From assembly GCA_024236175.1 (NCBI GenBank), contig JACKKY010000001.1, positions 620,001 to 684,000 of the forward strand: a stretch of DNA of 64,000 bases, given 5' to 3'. Under the pieces are notes generated by a model, which saw nothing but the letters and a program-made list of their open reading frames with translations, made no database searches and was not told where the DNA came from. The DNA is from Novosphingobium sp. GTDB lineage: Bacteria > Pseudomonadota > Alphaproteobacteria > Sphingomonadales > Sphingomonadaceae. Made by a program: the position numbers and the translations under genes. The first letter of the stretch is position 1. Every line of letters begins with the position of its first letter. This document shows, piece after piece, positions 25,490 to 33,999 of this stretch.

Positions 25490-26748
25490 ACGGGATGAAG
25501 GAAAGCGACAGCACGAAGGGCAAACGGCCGGATGTCGCCGAACGCAGTTCCCGCTTCCCGTGGCGAACCTGCTCCCTGGCGGCGATCGCGTGCGGGCTTG
25601 CGCTTGTCGGTCCGATCGCCAGCGTGCCCACGCCCCTGGCCGCACCCGCGATCGGGGAGGAGGCGACCAGAGCCCTTCCGGAGCCGCCTGCGGACGGCGT
25701 TATGAGTTTCGTTGTCGACGATTTCGTTCAGCCGATCGTGCCGGGCACCGAATCCTGCCCTGACGGACCGGCGCTCAAACTGCGCGATGCCTATCTCCAC
25801 GGGCTCGATCCTGCCGAGAGAGCGCGGCTGTCGCGCAAGGAAAACGAAAAGGAACTGACCCGGCTCTGGCAGCAAACGGCTTTCGGCGAAAACGGCACCA
25901 ATATCTGTTCGCAGCCGGACATGTTTGACCGGCCGCTGCTCCGCACGGTCGAGAGCGACCTCGCCTGGGGCCTCGACCTTGACGGCGACGGTGGCAAGGG
26001 CGGCGCAAACGACTGCGGCCAGCAGGACTTCGTATCTCCGCACGGCAAACGGGGTATCGACAACCAGGAATACCGCGTGATGGGCTGCAAGCCCGAATGG
26101 CGCGGTGTCGACGGCATGCCGAGCGACCAGGCAGTCGGCATGCGCCAGTTCCACGTCTCCGGCGAATGGACGCAAGTCCTGTTGCTGCGCGGTGTCGACA
26201 GCCTCGAGAACGATGACGAGGTCGAGGTAATCTACGGCAACACGCCGGACCGCCCCTTCGTCGATACCCAGGGGCAGTTCCTGCATGGCGGCACGTTCAC
26301 CATAAGCACCGAGCCTCCCCGTCACCGCAACGTGCTGAAAGGCCGCATCACGAATGGTGTGCTCACAACCGAACCGACCGAGATCAAGCTGACCCAGACG
26401 TGGGGCCAGGGCGGCGCGCGCGACATCCGCGGCAATCGCGCCATCTGGCATTATTACGAGGGACGCTTGCGCCTTGAATTCCAGCCCGACGGCACATTGA
26501 AGGGCCTGCTCGCAGGCTATCGCCCGCTTTTCGACCTGATTATCAGCCCTTCGTTGGGGGGGCCGGGTTCCGCCCTGGTCGCCGGGATCGACTGCGCGGC
26601 CGAACTCAAGACCCTGCGCAAATTTGCCGACGGGCTGCGCAACGAGAAAACCGGAAAGTGCGAGGGTATCTCGTCCGCAAGCCGGATCAGCGCCGTTCCC
26701 GCGTTCGTCAACGACGCGCCGCCACACCGCAAGACCGCTTCGAGATGA
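25486..26748 (+). CDS. Exported protein of unknown function in DUF1592/DUF1552 operon
   Basis: 420 residues. A basic N-terminus is followed by a hydrophobic stretch (about 29-50) that can act as a signal peptide or anchor. The mature part has four cysteines and a DLDGDGGKGG acidic loop that could bind calcium. No family recognised. It is coupled at both ends by ATGA overlaps (25486-25489 and 26745-26748), so it must be made in step with the repeat protein and the DUF1592 protein and probably works in the same envelope complex. Confidence 0.65.
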   Translation: MNGMKESDSTKGKRPDVAERSSRFPWRTCSLAAIACGLALVGPIASVPTPLAAPAIGEEATRALPEPPADGVMSFVVDDFVQPIVPGTESCPDGPALKLRDAYLHGLDPAERARLSRKENEKELTRLWQQTAFGENGTNICSQPDMFDRPLLRTVESDLAWGLDLDGDGGKGGANDCGQQDFVSPHGKRGIDNQEYRVMGCKPEWRGVDGMPSDQAVGMRQFHVSGEWTQVLLLRGVDSLENDDEVEVIYGNTPDRPFVDTQGQFLHGGTFTISTEPPRHRNVLKGRITNGVLTTEPTEIKLTQTWGQGGARDIRGNRAIWHYYEGRLRLEFQPDGTLKGLLAGYRPLFDLIISPSLGGPGSALVAGIDCAAELKTLRKFADGLRNEKTGKCEGISSASRISAVPAFVNDAPPHRKTASR

Positions 26749-28445
26749 CATCCATGAGCAGAATTCGTCGTGCCGCCCTGGCCCTTGCCGCAACCGGCGC
26801 AGTGCTGGCCGGTTGCGCCACCGACACCGGCAGCATCGCCGCCGCAACCGGCGAACCGCCGGCCACGACCGTCTCGGGCCTTTCCGGGCAGGTCGTCGCA
26901 ATGCGCCGCCTGACGAGATCGCAATACCTCAACTCGATCGCCGACATCTTCGGCCCCGACATCAAGGTCTCCGGGCGTTTCGAGCCAATCGTCAGGCCGG
27001 TTCACGAAATGATCGCCAGCGGCGCGCGAGCTTCCAGTATCTCGCCCGCCGGCCTCGAACAGTTCGACGCGATGGCGCGGAACATCGCGGCGCAGGTGTT
27101 CGACGAAACCCACCGCGGCCAGTTCGTGCCGTGCGCGCCGGCAAATCCGGCGAAGGCCGACGCCGCCTGTGCCAGCAAGGTGCTCACCCCGCTCGGGCGC
27201 TACATCTTCCGCAGGCCGATGACCACCGCGGAGCAGGCCTTCTACGTGAGGCAGGCCAGCGACGCGGCCGGGCCCACGGGCTCGTTCTACAAGGGGCTGG
27301 AGCTGGCGCTGTCGGCCATGCTCGTCTCGCCGAGTTTCCTTTACCAGGTGGAAACTGCGGAACCCGATCCCGCCAGTCCCGGTCAGCTGCGTCTCGACAA
27401 CTATTCCCGCGCGGCCCGGCTCAGCTTCATGCTGTGGAACACCACGCCGAACGAAACGCTGCTGTCGGCCGCCGAACGCGGCCAGCTGACCGATCCGGCA
27501 CGGCTGGAAGCCATTGCCTCGCACATGGTCGAGTCCCGCCGGTTCGAAGAGGGGGTTCGCGCCTTCTTTGCCGACATGCTGCTGTTCGAGAAATTCGACG
27601 AGCTGGCCAAGGATCCCGTCGTCTATCCCTATTTCAACCAGGAGTTGGCGAAGTCGCTCCCCGAGCAGATGCTGCGCACGATCGTCGACCACCTGCTAAC
27701 GCGGGACGGCGACTACCGGGAGCTGTTCACCACGAACCGGACGTTCATGGACCGGCAGCTTGCTTCGCTCTACCAGGTCCCGGTCAGGAAATCGGAAGGC
27801 TGGCAAACCTATGAGTTCCAGCCCGGCGACGATCGGGCCGGAATTCTCGGGCAGGCGGGATTCCTCGCACTCTATTCGCATTCGGGCCGCAGCTCGCCGA
27901 CCCTGCGCGGCCGGGCGATCCGCGAACTGCTCATGTGCCAGCCGGTTCCCGACCCGCCGGGCGACGTCAATTTCACCGCAGTCCAGGACACTTCCAACAA
28001 GGCCATGCCGACCGCGCGAATCCGGCTCACCGCACACAGGACCGATCCGGTCTGTGCGGGCTGCCACATGATCACCGACCCGATCGGCCTGTCACTCGAG
28101 AGGTTCGACGGCATCGGCGCGTTCCGTACCACCGAGAACGGCGCCAGGATCGACTACAGCGGTTCGGTCGACGGGGTCGATTTCATGGGCGCGAACGGAC
28201 TTGGCAAGGCCATGGCCGAAAACGTGGCCACGACGCAGTGCGTGGCGGGACGCGCCCTAGAGTATGCCACGGCACACCCGTCGGACGACAATTACCGCCT
28301 CGTCGACGCGCTTGAACAGAAGTTCGCGGCGCAGAACTACAGCATCCGGTCCCTGTTCCTCGACGTGGCCACGCTGCCCGAGGCCTATCAGGTCAAGCTC
28401 GACCCGCTCGATGGCGGCAAGACCAGTATCAGCCTGGCGGACTAA
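26745..28445 (+). CDS. DUF1592/DUF1588/DUF1585 lipoprotein with a CxxCH haem motif
   Basis: 566 residues. The N-terminus has a lipobox (LAGC, Cys24). Then follow a DUF1587-like start (MRRLTRSQYLNSIADIFG), DUF1592 (LGRYIFRRPMTTAEQAFY to SPSFLYQVE), DUF1588 (RAGILGQAGFLALYSHSGRS, RGRAIRELLMCQ) and C-terminal DUF1585 (ALEYATAHP to LFLDVATLPEAY). VCAGCHMITDP between them is a c-type haem binding motif. Such proteins are common in planctomycetes and rarer in proteobacteria, always paired with DUF1552 as here. Likely anchored to a membrane facing the periplasm; a redox role is inferred. A start at ATG 26754 is also possible. Confidence 0.85.
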   Translation: MTSMSRIRRAALALAATGAVLAGCATDTGSIAAATGEPPATTVSGLSGQVVAMRRLTRSQYLNSIADIFGPDIKVSGRFEPIVRPVHEMIASGARASSISPAGLEQFDAMARNIAAQVFDETHRGQFVPCAPANPAKADAACASKVLTPLGRYIFRRPMTTAEQAFYVRQASDAAGPTGSFYKGLELALSAMLVSPSFLYQVETAEPDPASPGQLRLDNYSRAARLSFMLWNTTPNETLLSAAERGQLTDPARLEAIASHMVESRRFEEGVRAFFADMLLFEKFDELAKDPVVYPYFNQELAKSLPEQMLRTIVDHLLTRDGDYRELFTTNRTFMDRQLASLYQVPVRKSEGWQTYEFQPGDDRAGILGQAGFLALYSHSGRSSPTLRGRAIRELLMCQPVPDPPGDVNFTAVQDTSNKAMPTARIRLTAHRTDPVCAGCHMITDPIGLSLERFDGIGAFRTTENGARIDYSGSVDGVDFMGANGLGKAMAENVATTQCVAGRALEYATAHPSDDNYRLVDALEQKFAAQNYSIRSLFLDVATLPEAYQVKLDPLDGGKTSISLAD

Positions 28446-28459
28446 CTTCGGAGAGCAAG

Positions 28460-29800
28460 ATGGCGTTCGATCTCACCCGCAGGAAAGCGCTCAAGGGCCT
28501 TGTCAACGGCGCCGCCGTGGCAGTCGGCATTCCCCTGCTCGACGTATTCCTGGATGGAAACGGGCAGGCGCTGGCGGCCACCGGAGCGCGGGTGCCGATC
28601 CGCTTCGGCACCTGGTTCTGGGGCCTCGGCGTCAACCCGTCTCGCTTTTACCCCACGACCACGGGCACCGACTACGAGATGCAGCCCGAACTCGCCCCGA
28701 TCACGCCGTTGCGGCACAAGATCAACGTGTTGGGCAATTTCAACGTCCCGCTGGACGGCGCCCCCAACCTGCCCCACCGCAGCGGCGGCGTCGCCGTGCG
28801 TACAGGCCGGGCGATGACAGCGGACCGGGGCCTGCCCGGCGAATCCTTCGACGTCGCCATCAGCGACCAGATCGGAAGCGGCACGCGGTTCCGATCGCTC
28901 GAGATTTCATCGAGCGGAGATCCCCGGAATTCGCTGAGCGGGCGCGGCGGCGGCAATCTCAACCCCTCGGAGGTTTCTCCCGCAGCGTTCTACACGCGGC
29001 TGTTCGGCACCGGCTTCCAGGATCCGAACAGCGCGGAATTCAAGCCCGACCCGCTGGTTATCGCACGCCGCAGCGTGCTTTCGGGCGTCACGGAGCAGCG
29101 CCAGGCACTGGAACGCTCGCTCGGCTCTGCCGACCGGGCGAAGCTCGACCAGTATTTCACGTCCCTGCGCCAGCTGGAGAACCAGCTTGAGGTGCAGCTT
29201 ACCAAGCCCGAGCCGCTGCAAGCCTGCCTCGTGCCCAAGCCCGTCGCCGACCGCCCGGTCAACGCCGAGATCGAGACGGTCATGGAGAACCACAAGCTGA
29301 TGACCCGGCTGCTGGTGATGGCGCTTGCCTGCGACCAGACACGGGTCTTCAACATGATGTTCAACAACGGCGCTTCGTCGCTGACCCGGATCGGCAGCAC
29401 GATCACCCACCACCAGCTCACCCATGAGGAGGTGCTGGACACGCGGCTCGGCTATCAGCCCGAGGCGACCTATTTCCTCACCAAGATCATGGAGGCCTGG
29501 GTCGACTTCACCTCCGCTCTGGACGGCGTGCAGGAAGGCGACCGGACGCTGCTCGACAACACGCTGGTCTTCGCCCACAGCGAAACCGAGTTCGCCAAGT
29601 TCCATACGATCGACAACCTGCCGATGATGACCGCGGGCTCCGCGGGCGGCAGGATTAAGACCGGCCAGTATATCGATGGCGCCGGGACGCCGATCAGCCG
29701 CGTCGGACTGACGCTACAGCAAGTGATGGGTGTTCCGCTCGACCGCTGGGGCAGCAAGAGCATGGAGACAAACAAGCCGGTCGGCGAATTGTCGGCATAG
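28460..29800 (+). CDS. DUF1552 family protein, Tat-exported
   Basis: 446 residues. The N-terminus LTRRKALKGLVNGAAVAVG is a twin-arginine signal. The body has the DUF1552 pattern, including RFGTWFWGLGVNP, FNVPLDG, SHSE-like FAHSETEFAKFH and the ending GVPLDRWGS. The family is distantly related to alkaline-phosphatase-like DUF1501 proteins, and Tat export suggests a folded metal- or cofactor-containing enzyme. It starts 14 bases after the DUF1592 gene; the two families co-occur. Its stop (29798-29800) directly abuts the stop of the convergent nif operon at 29801. Confidence 0.88.
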   Translation: MAFDLTRRKALKGLVNGAAVAVGIPLLDVFLDGNGQALAATGARVPIRFGTWFWGLGVNPSRFYPTTTGTDYEMQPELAPITPLRHKINVLGNFNVPLDGAPNLPHRSGGVAVRTGRAMTADRGLPGESFDVAISDQIGSGTRFRSLEISSSGDPRNSLSGRGGGNLNPSEVSPAAFYTRLFGTGFQDPNSAEFKPDPLVIARRSVLSGVTEQRQALERSLGSADRAKLDQYFTSLRQLENQLEVQLTKPEPLQACLVPKPVADRPVNAEIETVMENHKLMTRLLVMALACDQTRVFNMMFNNGASSLTRIGSTITHHQLTHEEVLDTRLGYQPEATYFLTKIMEAWVDFTSALDGVQEGDRTLLDNTLVFAHSETEFAKFHTIDNLPMMTAGSAGGRIKTGQYIDGAGTPISRVGLTLQQVMGVPLDRWGSKSMETNKPVGELSA

Positions 29801-29965
29801 CTAGCGCCGCGAGCCCTCGTCGACGGCCACAACCGAAGGGACGACGTAGCGGTAACGCGCACGTTCCGCGATGACGCGGGTGACGCGCATCTGGTCGAGT
29901 TCGTTCGGCTGACGACAGCAGGCGGGAGGCTCGCTTTTGCGCATGAGCGTGGAGGCGATCGACAT
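29801..29965 (-). CDS. 54-residue ORF, last gene of the nifB operon
   Basis: A small frame from ATG 29965 to TAG 29801, 54 residues: a helical start, a cysteine pair (PPACCRQPNELDQM) and a beta-like basic tail (RVTRVIAERARYRYVVPSV). It lies 6 bases downstream of the second nifZ on the same strand. Codon use is GC-rich like its neighbours. The CC pair and the position suggest a small nif accessory protein, but I do not recognise a family. It could be a chance frame. Confidence 0.5.
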   Translation of the reverse strand: MSIASTLMRKSEPPACCRQPNELDQMRVTRVIAERARYRYVVPSVVAVDEGSRR

Positions 29966-29971
29966 GGCGTC

Positions 29972-30220
29972 CTAGCCTCCCTGCGCCGGGACCAGTTCCT
30001 CTTCGAAGCAGCCGACGACAGTCTCGCCGGCGAATTCGACAAGGTAGACCGGTGTATTGCTGTCGGCGTGGTGGCCGACATTGACGATTTCGCCCTCGGT
30101 CCCCGCCGCGGCCAGCAAGGCATCGGCGGGAACGCCGGGATGGCTTCCGTCGTTGACGAGATCCACGGCAGCGCAGACCCGCTGGCCCCATTGGTAGATC
30201 GGTTCGCGCAAATCGATCAT
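29972..30220 (-). CDS. nifZ: NifZ-like protein, short paralogue
   Basis: 82 residues. It keeps the core of NifZ: REPIYQWGQRVCA, an AVDLVNDGSHPG segment, GTEGEIVNVGHHAD and VYLVEF. NifZ aids assembly of the second P-cluster pair in the MoFe protein. Shorter than the upstream copy because it lacks the acidic C-terminal tail. Its start overlaps the stop of the longer nifZ (ATGA 30217-30220). Probably a tandem duplicate that has specialised. Confidence 0.82.
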   Translation of the reverse strand: MIDLREPIYQWGQRVCAAVDLVNDGSHPGVPADALLAAAGTEGEIVNVGHHADSNTPVYLVEFAGETVVGCFEEELVPAQGG

Positions 30221-30558
30221 CTTGCGCCTCCCGCCGTGGCTGCGCGCGGCAAGGCGCTGGGCAGTTCGTCGTCTTCCTCGTCGCCGAAGTCCATCGGATC
30301 CAGCTCGCGCCGCTTCATGCCGACACGGTTGCCGCTTTCCATGAACTCGACGCCGTAGATGTAGAACTGCTGCAGGAAGGTGCCGATCGAGACGACGATC
30401 CCTTCCTCGCCCTTCTTCGCAAGGATGTCGCCGATCTCTTTGCCGGCATAGGTGCCGTCGTTGCGCACTGTGCGCTTGGCCCTGACCCGCTCGCCATAGC
30501 GGTAGACCGGCGGGCCGTTCAGTTCGACGACCTCGCTGTCACGCACGATGTTACTCAT
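30217..30558 (-). CDS. nifZ: NifZ
   Basis: 113 residues. The NifZ core is clear: PPVYRYGERVRAKRTVRNDGTYAGKEIGDILAKKG in sections, followed by GEEGIVVSIGTFLQQFYIYGVEF. An acidic tail (DFGDEEDDELP) follows. Known role: chaperone-like factor in nitrogenase MoFe P-cluster maturation. It overlaps the TPR gene before it by 8 bases and the short nifZ after it by 4, so the order nifB-fdxN-TPR-nifZ-nifZ is one tightly coupled operon. Confidence 0.9.
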   Translation of the reverse strand: MSNIVRDSEVVELNGPPVYRYGERVRAKRTVRNDGTYAGKEIGDILAKKGEEGIVVSIGTFLQQFYIYGVEFMESGNRVGMKRRELDPMDFGDEEDDELPSALPRAATAGGAR

Positions 30559-31126
30559 CGGCGCCTCCTTCCTCGGCTTTCTCCAGGCGGTCGAGCACGT
30601 CGATCAGAACCTGCGCGCCGATCCGGTCGCGCGGATCAAGTTCCAGCAGCTTCTCGGCGGCCTGCCTGCCTTCGGCGAGCTTGCCCAGCCGCAGGCTCAG
30701 GTAGGCATAACCCTTGAGCGAGAACAGGAAGAAGCGCGGAAGGAGTGCGTGCCATTCTCCGAATTCGGCTTCCCCGGGCCGCACCTTGCGCCAGTCCTCG
30801 CCGAGCACGTTGAGGCGCATCGCCTTTTCCAGGCAGGCCTGCGCGATCTGCAGGGCCTGGGCCAGGCGACCCTTGTAGAAATAGAAACGGTAGAAGGCGA
30901 TCAGCACCGCCGCATGATCGGGCGCAAGCGCGGCGGCTTCATGCAGGTGGGTCTCCGCCACGTCGGTCAGGTGGTAGCGCTGCGCCGCGCGGTCGAGATG
31001 GGCCTGCGCTTCGGCCGGCAACCCGCCGCCGAGCAACGGGCTGGCGAGAATCGTGCGCTCCAATGCGTCGGATTCGCCGCCGAAGCCCTCGAACACGGGC
31101 TCGCCGATAGTCTTGCGCTCCGTCAC
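30551..31126 (-). CDS. TPR protein of the nif operon
   Basis: 191 residues of helical pairs with tetratricopeptide character (HLHEAAALAPDHAAVLIAFYRFYFYKGRLAQAL; YAYLSLRLGKLAEGRQAAEKLLELDP), each given here in part. Start is GTG 31126, which overlaps the ferredoxin stop (GTGA). Similar TPR proteins follow nifB-fdxN in other diazotrophs; they are presumed scaffolds in cofactor assembly. No catalytic motif. Confidence 0.8.
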   Translation of the reverse strand: MTERKTIGEPVFEGFGGESDALERTILASPLLGGGLPAEAQAHLDRAAQRYHLTDVAETHLHEAAALAPDHAAVLIAFYRFYFYKGRLAQALQIAQACLEKAMRLNVLGEDWRKVRPGEAEFGEWHALLPRFFLFSLKGYAYLSLRLGKLAEGRQAAEKLLELDPRDRIGAQVLIDVLDRLEKAEEGGADE

Positions 31127-31341
31127 GGCGTGTATCTCGGCACAGACGCGTCGATCACGCAGGTGTTTTCGACCGGGCAGATCGCGACGCATTGCGGCTC
31201 GTCGAAATGGCCGATGCACTCGGTGCATTTCTCCGGATCGATAACGAAGGTGTTGCCCGCTTCCGAAATCGCCATGTTCGGGCACAGCGCTTCGCAAGCC
31301 GTGCAGTTAGTGCATTGCGAGGCAACGATCTTGTATGGCAT
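31123..31341 (-). CDS. fdxN: FdxN-type 2[4Fe-4S] ferredoxin, copy in nifB operon
   Basis: 72 residues. Two cluster motifs: CTNCTACEALCP and CTECIGHFDEPQCVAICP, the second with the insertion between its second and third cysteine that marks nif-associated ferredoxins. It lies 4 bases after nifB and overlaps the TPR gene. FdxN in other diazotrophs donates electrons for NifB-co synthesis or to nitrogenase. It is a paralogue of 35077-35271 and differs mainly in the C-terminal tail. Confidence 0.92.
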   Translation of the reverse strand: MPYKIVASQCTNCTACEALCPNMAISEAGNTFVIDPEKCTECIGHFDEPQCVAICPVENTCVIDASVPRYTP

Positions 31342-31345
31342 CGCT

Positions 31346-32917
31346 TCACCCCGCCGAAGAGAGCAGCGCACCCTGCCGGATCGCCGCGTCGCCGCGAGAA
31401 ACGTGCTCGATCTCACCTGCCTCGACCTTGGCAATGTAATCCTTGAACCAGGCGATGGCGGACTTCTCGATATAGTCGTGAGCATACTGGTCGACCGGCT
31501 CTATCCCGGCCTCGGCCAGCTCGGCTCTGGGGCAACCGCCGATCTTGGCGACGAACACCGCATGACAATCGTTGATCGCGCGCGTGATCGTATCGAGCGC
31601 GTCCTCCTCGCCGTAGCCGCCCTGGCAATAGAGATCGACGCGGCGGTGGCCGACGAACTTGGCGCCGGTCGCCGAGAGTTCGTAGATCTGGAACTCCTTG
31701 GCATGGCCGAAATGCTCGTTGATGATGCCGTGCCCCTTGGTGGCGACGGCGACCAGCAGCTTGACGTCGCCAGCCTTTTCGAGGCCTTCCAGCGCGTCTT
31801 CGCGGGCGGCGACCTTGGCCTGGCGCTCGCTTTCCACCGCCTGCTGATAGGCCTTGCGGCCCTCGGCGTCGTACTGGACGTCCATCGCCATGATCTTGTC
31901 CGTGGTGAACTCGGCCGAACGGTCCTCGCCGAGCAGGCCCACCGCATCGGCGCGGCACTGGCGGCAATGACGCATCATGTTCATGTCGCCTTCGCACTCG
32001 TCCTGAAGGGCCTTGAGTTCCTGGGCGGTCGGGCCGCGCTGGCCGTTGAGGCCGAATACGGTACCGTGTTCCGGCGCGGAGATGAGCGGCATGATGTTGT
32101 GCAGGAAGGCGCCGCGTTCCTTCACCGCCTTGTTCACCTCGACGAGGTGCTTGTCGTTGATGCCCGGGATCATCACCGAGTTGATCTTCGCGAGGATGCC
32201 GCGCTCGGTGAGCATTTCGAGGCCGAGCAGCTGGCGCTCGGTCAACACCTTGGCGGCCTCGTAGCCCTGCAGCCGCTTATGCTCCCAGAAGATCCAAGGA
32301 TAGATGTGCTGGCCGACCTCGGGATCGACCATGTTGATGGTGATGGTAACGTGATCGACCTTGTACTTGGCGATCTCGTCCACCCAGTCGGGCAGCGCCA
32401 GGCCATTGGTGGAAAGGCACAGCTTGATGTCCGGCGCGACTTCCGAGATCAGCCGGAACGTCTCGAACGTCTTCTCGGGATTGGCCAGCGGATCGCCGGG
32501 ACCGGCTATGCCAAGCACCGTCATCTGCGGAATCGTGGAAGCTACCGCGAGCACCTTCTTCGAAGCCTGCTCGGGCGTCAGCCGTTCGGAAACTACGCCG
32601 GGCCGGCTCTCGTTGGCGCAGTCGTACTTGCGGTTGCAGTAGTTGCACTGGATGTTGCAGGCGGGCGCCACCGCGACGTGCATGCGCGCGTAATGGTGGT
32701 GAGCCTCTTCGCTGTAGCAGGGGTGGTTCTTCACCTTTTCCCAGATCTCGGGAGGCATGTCCTCCGGACCGTCGGATGAGCCGCAACTGGCCTTGCCGCT
32801 GCCGCCTTCCGTGCCGCAACCCTTGTGCTCGGCCATTTTCTGCATGACGTCGGCAATGTCGACGACCGGATCGGAAGCTTCGGTGGTCTGCCCACCCGGG
32901 AACGATGCATCGGCCAT
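31346..32917 (-). CDS. nifB: Nitrogenase cofactor biosynthesis protein NifB
   Basis: 523 residues. Radical-SAM motif C87-x3-C91-x2-C94 (PACNIQCNYC), then the NifB marks GIAGPGDPLANPEKT, ENT-like TITINMVDPEVG, MPLISAPEHGTVFG and the CRQCRADAVGLLGED cysteines near 318-330. A NifX/dinitrogenase-cofactor domain occupies about 385-500 (LLVAVATKGHGIINEHFGHA). NifB builds the 8Fe-9S-C core NifB-co of all nitrogenases. It is preceded by a sigma-54 promoter at 32976-32990 and a NifA site at 33075-33090, and leads the operon. Full length with all cluster ligands, so probably active. Confidence 0.97.
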   Translation of the reverse strand: MADASFPGGQTTEASDPVVDIADVMQKMAEHKGCGTEGGSGKASCGSSDGPEDMPPEIWEKVKNHPCYSEEAHHHYARMHVAVAPACNIQCNYCNRKYDCANESRPGVVSERLTPEQASKKVLAVASTIPQMTVLGIAGPGDPLANPEKTFETFRLISEVAPDIKLCLSTNGLALPDWVDEIAKYKVDHVTITINMVDPEVGQHIYPWIFWEHKRLQGYEAAKVLTERQLLGLEMLTERGILAKINSVMIPGINDKHLVEVNKAVKERGAFLHNIMPLISAPEHGTVFGLNGQRGPTAQELKALQDECEGDMNMMRHCRQCRADAVGLLGEDRSAEFTTDKIMAMDVQYDAEGRKAYQQAVESERQAKVAAREDALEGLEKAGDVKLLVAVATKGHGIINEHFGHAKEFQIYELSATGAKFVGHRRVDLYCQGGYGEEDALDTITRAINDCHAVFVAKIGGCPRAELAEAGIEPVDQYAHDYIEKSAIAWFKDYIAKVEAGEIEHVSRGDAAIRQGALLSSAG

Positions 32918-32975
32918 GTCTTCTCCTCACAAAGTCTTGCGGTCACATCGGGACAGTGACGATGCAAGAACCTTC

Positions 32976-32990
32976 GCAAAGGCCGTGCCA
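32976..32990 (-). promoter_or_regulatory. Sigma-54 (-24/-12) promoter of nifB
   Basis: On the minus strand TGGCACGGCCTTTGC fits the sigma-54 consensus (TGGCACG-N4-TTGC) perfectly. The -12 element ends 58 bases before the nifB ATG. Confidence 0.9.
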
Positions 32991-33074
32991 AAGATTTATC
33001 TACATGATATATAATGCTTTTATAGAAGAACGCAGAGACAAGCGGCTCCAAAAGCGATGTGCGGTTTGCGTCAT

Positions 33075-33090
33075 TGTCGCGAAGGTGACA
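33075..33090. promoter_or_regulatory. NifA upstream activator site for nifB
   Basis: TGTCGCGAAGGTGACA has the exact TGT-N10-ACA form bound by NifA and sits about 85 bases upstream of the -24 element, the usual distance for an enhancer. It lies directly beyond the terminator of the preceding operon. Confidence 0.8.
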
Positions 33091-33093
33091 CGC

Positions 33094-33127
33094 AAAAAGG
33101 CAGCGCCCCTTGGGGAAGGGGCGCTGC
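33094..33127 (-). terminator. Rho-independent terminator of the fdxN-LRV-nifT-SIR2 operon
   Basis: Minus-strand hairpin GCAGCGCCCCTT-(4-base loop)-AAGGGGCGCTGC, a 12-bp perfect stem, followed by CTTTTT. It begins 25 bases after the SIR2-like stop. Confidence 0.9.
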
Positions 33128-33151
33128 AAGGTGCGCTTCCACCGCGGGTGG

Positions 33152-33994
33152 TCAGGATATGAGGTGGGCGAGCGCCGGGCCGAGCGGCATGTCGACGACA
33201 GTGATCCCCTGCTCGTCGAGGAAGCGCCGCTCGTTTCGGGTCAGGCTGTCGAGCTCGACGATCGCGAAGTGCCGGTCGCTCGAGCGTTTCATGATCTGCC
33301 GGGCATACGTCCGCAGCAACTGGTCGTGGAAATGGCAGCCGGCGAAAAGGAACGTCTTGCCCGTCCGGCGACGGCGCACTTCCTCGGGGATCGGCGTCTG
33401 GATATCGATTTCGGTCAGCACCTCGACATAATCGGCATCCGAGATCAGGAAATTGCCTTCCGGCGCCGAGCCGCCATGCGGCGTGTAGAGCAAGGTCGCG
33501 GCATCCACGGCGCCTTCGGCTTCGACCTGCACACCGCAAGCGTCGTAGAACCGGAACCAGCGATCCTCGCCGATGCCCGCGCGGGTGATGCCCTGCACCT
33601 CGACCCAGTCCGACCTGTCCGCAAGCGCGCTGCGCATCTCGCCGGTGTACCAGCTGTCGACGATCAGCGGCAGCGGCAATCCTGCCAGCCAGCCATGGAA
33701 CGGCGAAGGCGCCACCGGATCGGCAAATGCCTCCTTCATCCAGGCCGTTACCGTGTCCCGGAACTTGTAGCTTTCGATATATTGCGCCGCAGCCCAGGCA
33801 TTGCCGCGGGCGCGGGCAGGCAGGGTCGTCTTGCTGGCGAAGAAATCTGCCAGCGCCTCCGGCGTCATCGGCGCGGAAGGATCGGCGAGCGAGGAAATGC
33901 CCGGCCCGAGATAGGGCACGACCTCGCCCGCACGAAGACCATCCGCGACATCGCCCAGCAGCGCGAGCGGCTTTTCGGTCAGGAGTTCGGCCAT
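33152..33994 (-). CDS. SIR2-like protein of the nif cluster
   Basis: 280 residues. The N-terminal EVVPYLGPGISSLADPSAPMT resembles the first nucleotide-binding loop of SIR2 domains, and the C-terminal FLFAGCHFHDQLLRTYARQI fits SIR2_2-type proteins. The catalytic His of true sirtuins is not evident, so deacylase activity is doubtful. SIR2-like genes occur in nif clusters of several proteobacteria without known role; NAD-linked control of nitrogenase is an inference. It starts 5 bases after nifT and is followed by a strong terminator. Confidence 0.75.
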   Translation of the reverse strand: MAELLTEKPLALLGDVADGLRAGEVVPYLGPGISSLADPSAPMTPEALADFFASKTTLPARARGNAWAAAQYIESYKFRDTVTAWMKEAFADPVAPSPFHGWLAGLPLPLIVDSWYTGEMRSALADRSDWVEVQGITRAGIGEDRWFRFYDACGVQVEAEGAVDAATLLYTPHGGSAPEGNFLISDADYVEVLTEIDIQTPIPEEVRRRRTGKTFLFAGCHFHDQLLRTYARQIMKRSSDRHFAIVELDSLTRNERRFLDEQGITVVDMPLGPALAHLIS

Positions 33995-33999
33995 GGCGC

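Noticed and set aside
30548..32779. 743-codon plus-strand frame opposite nifB
   Set aside because: Antisense to nifB, fdxN and the TPR gene, all with exact family motifs.
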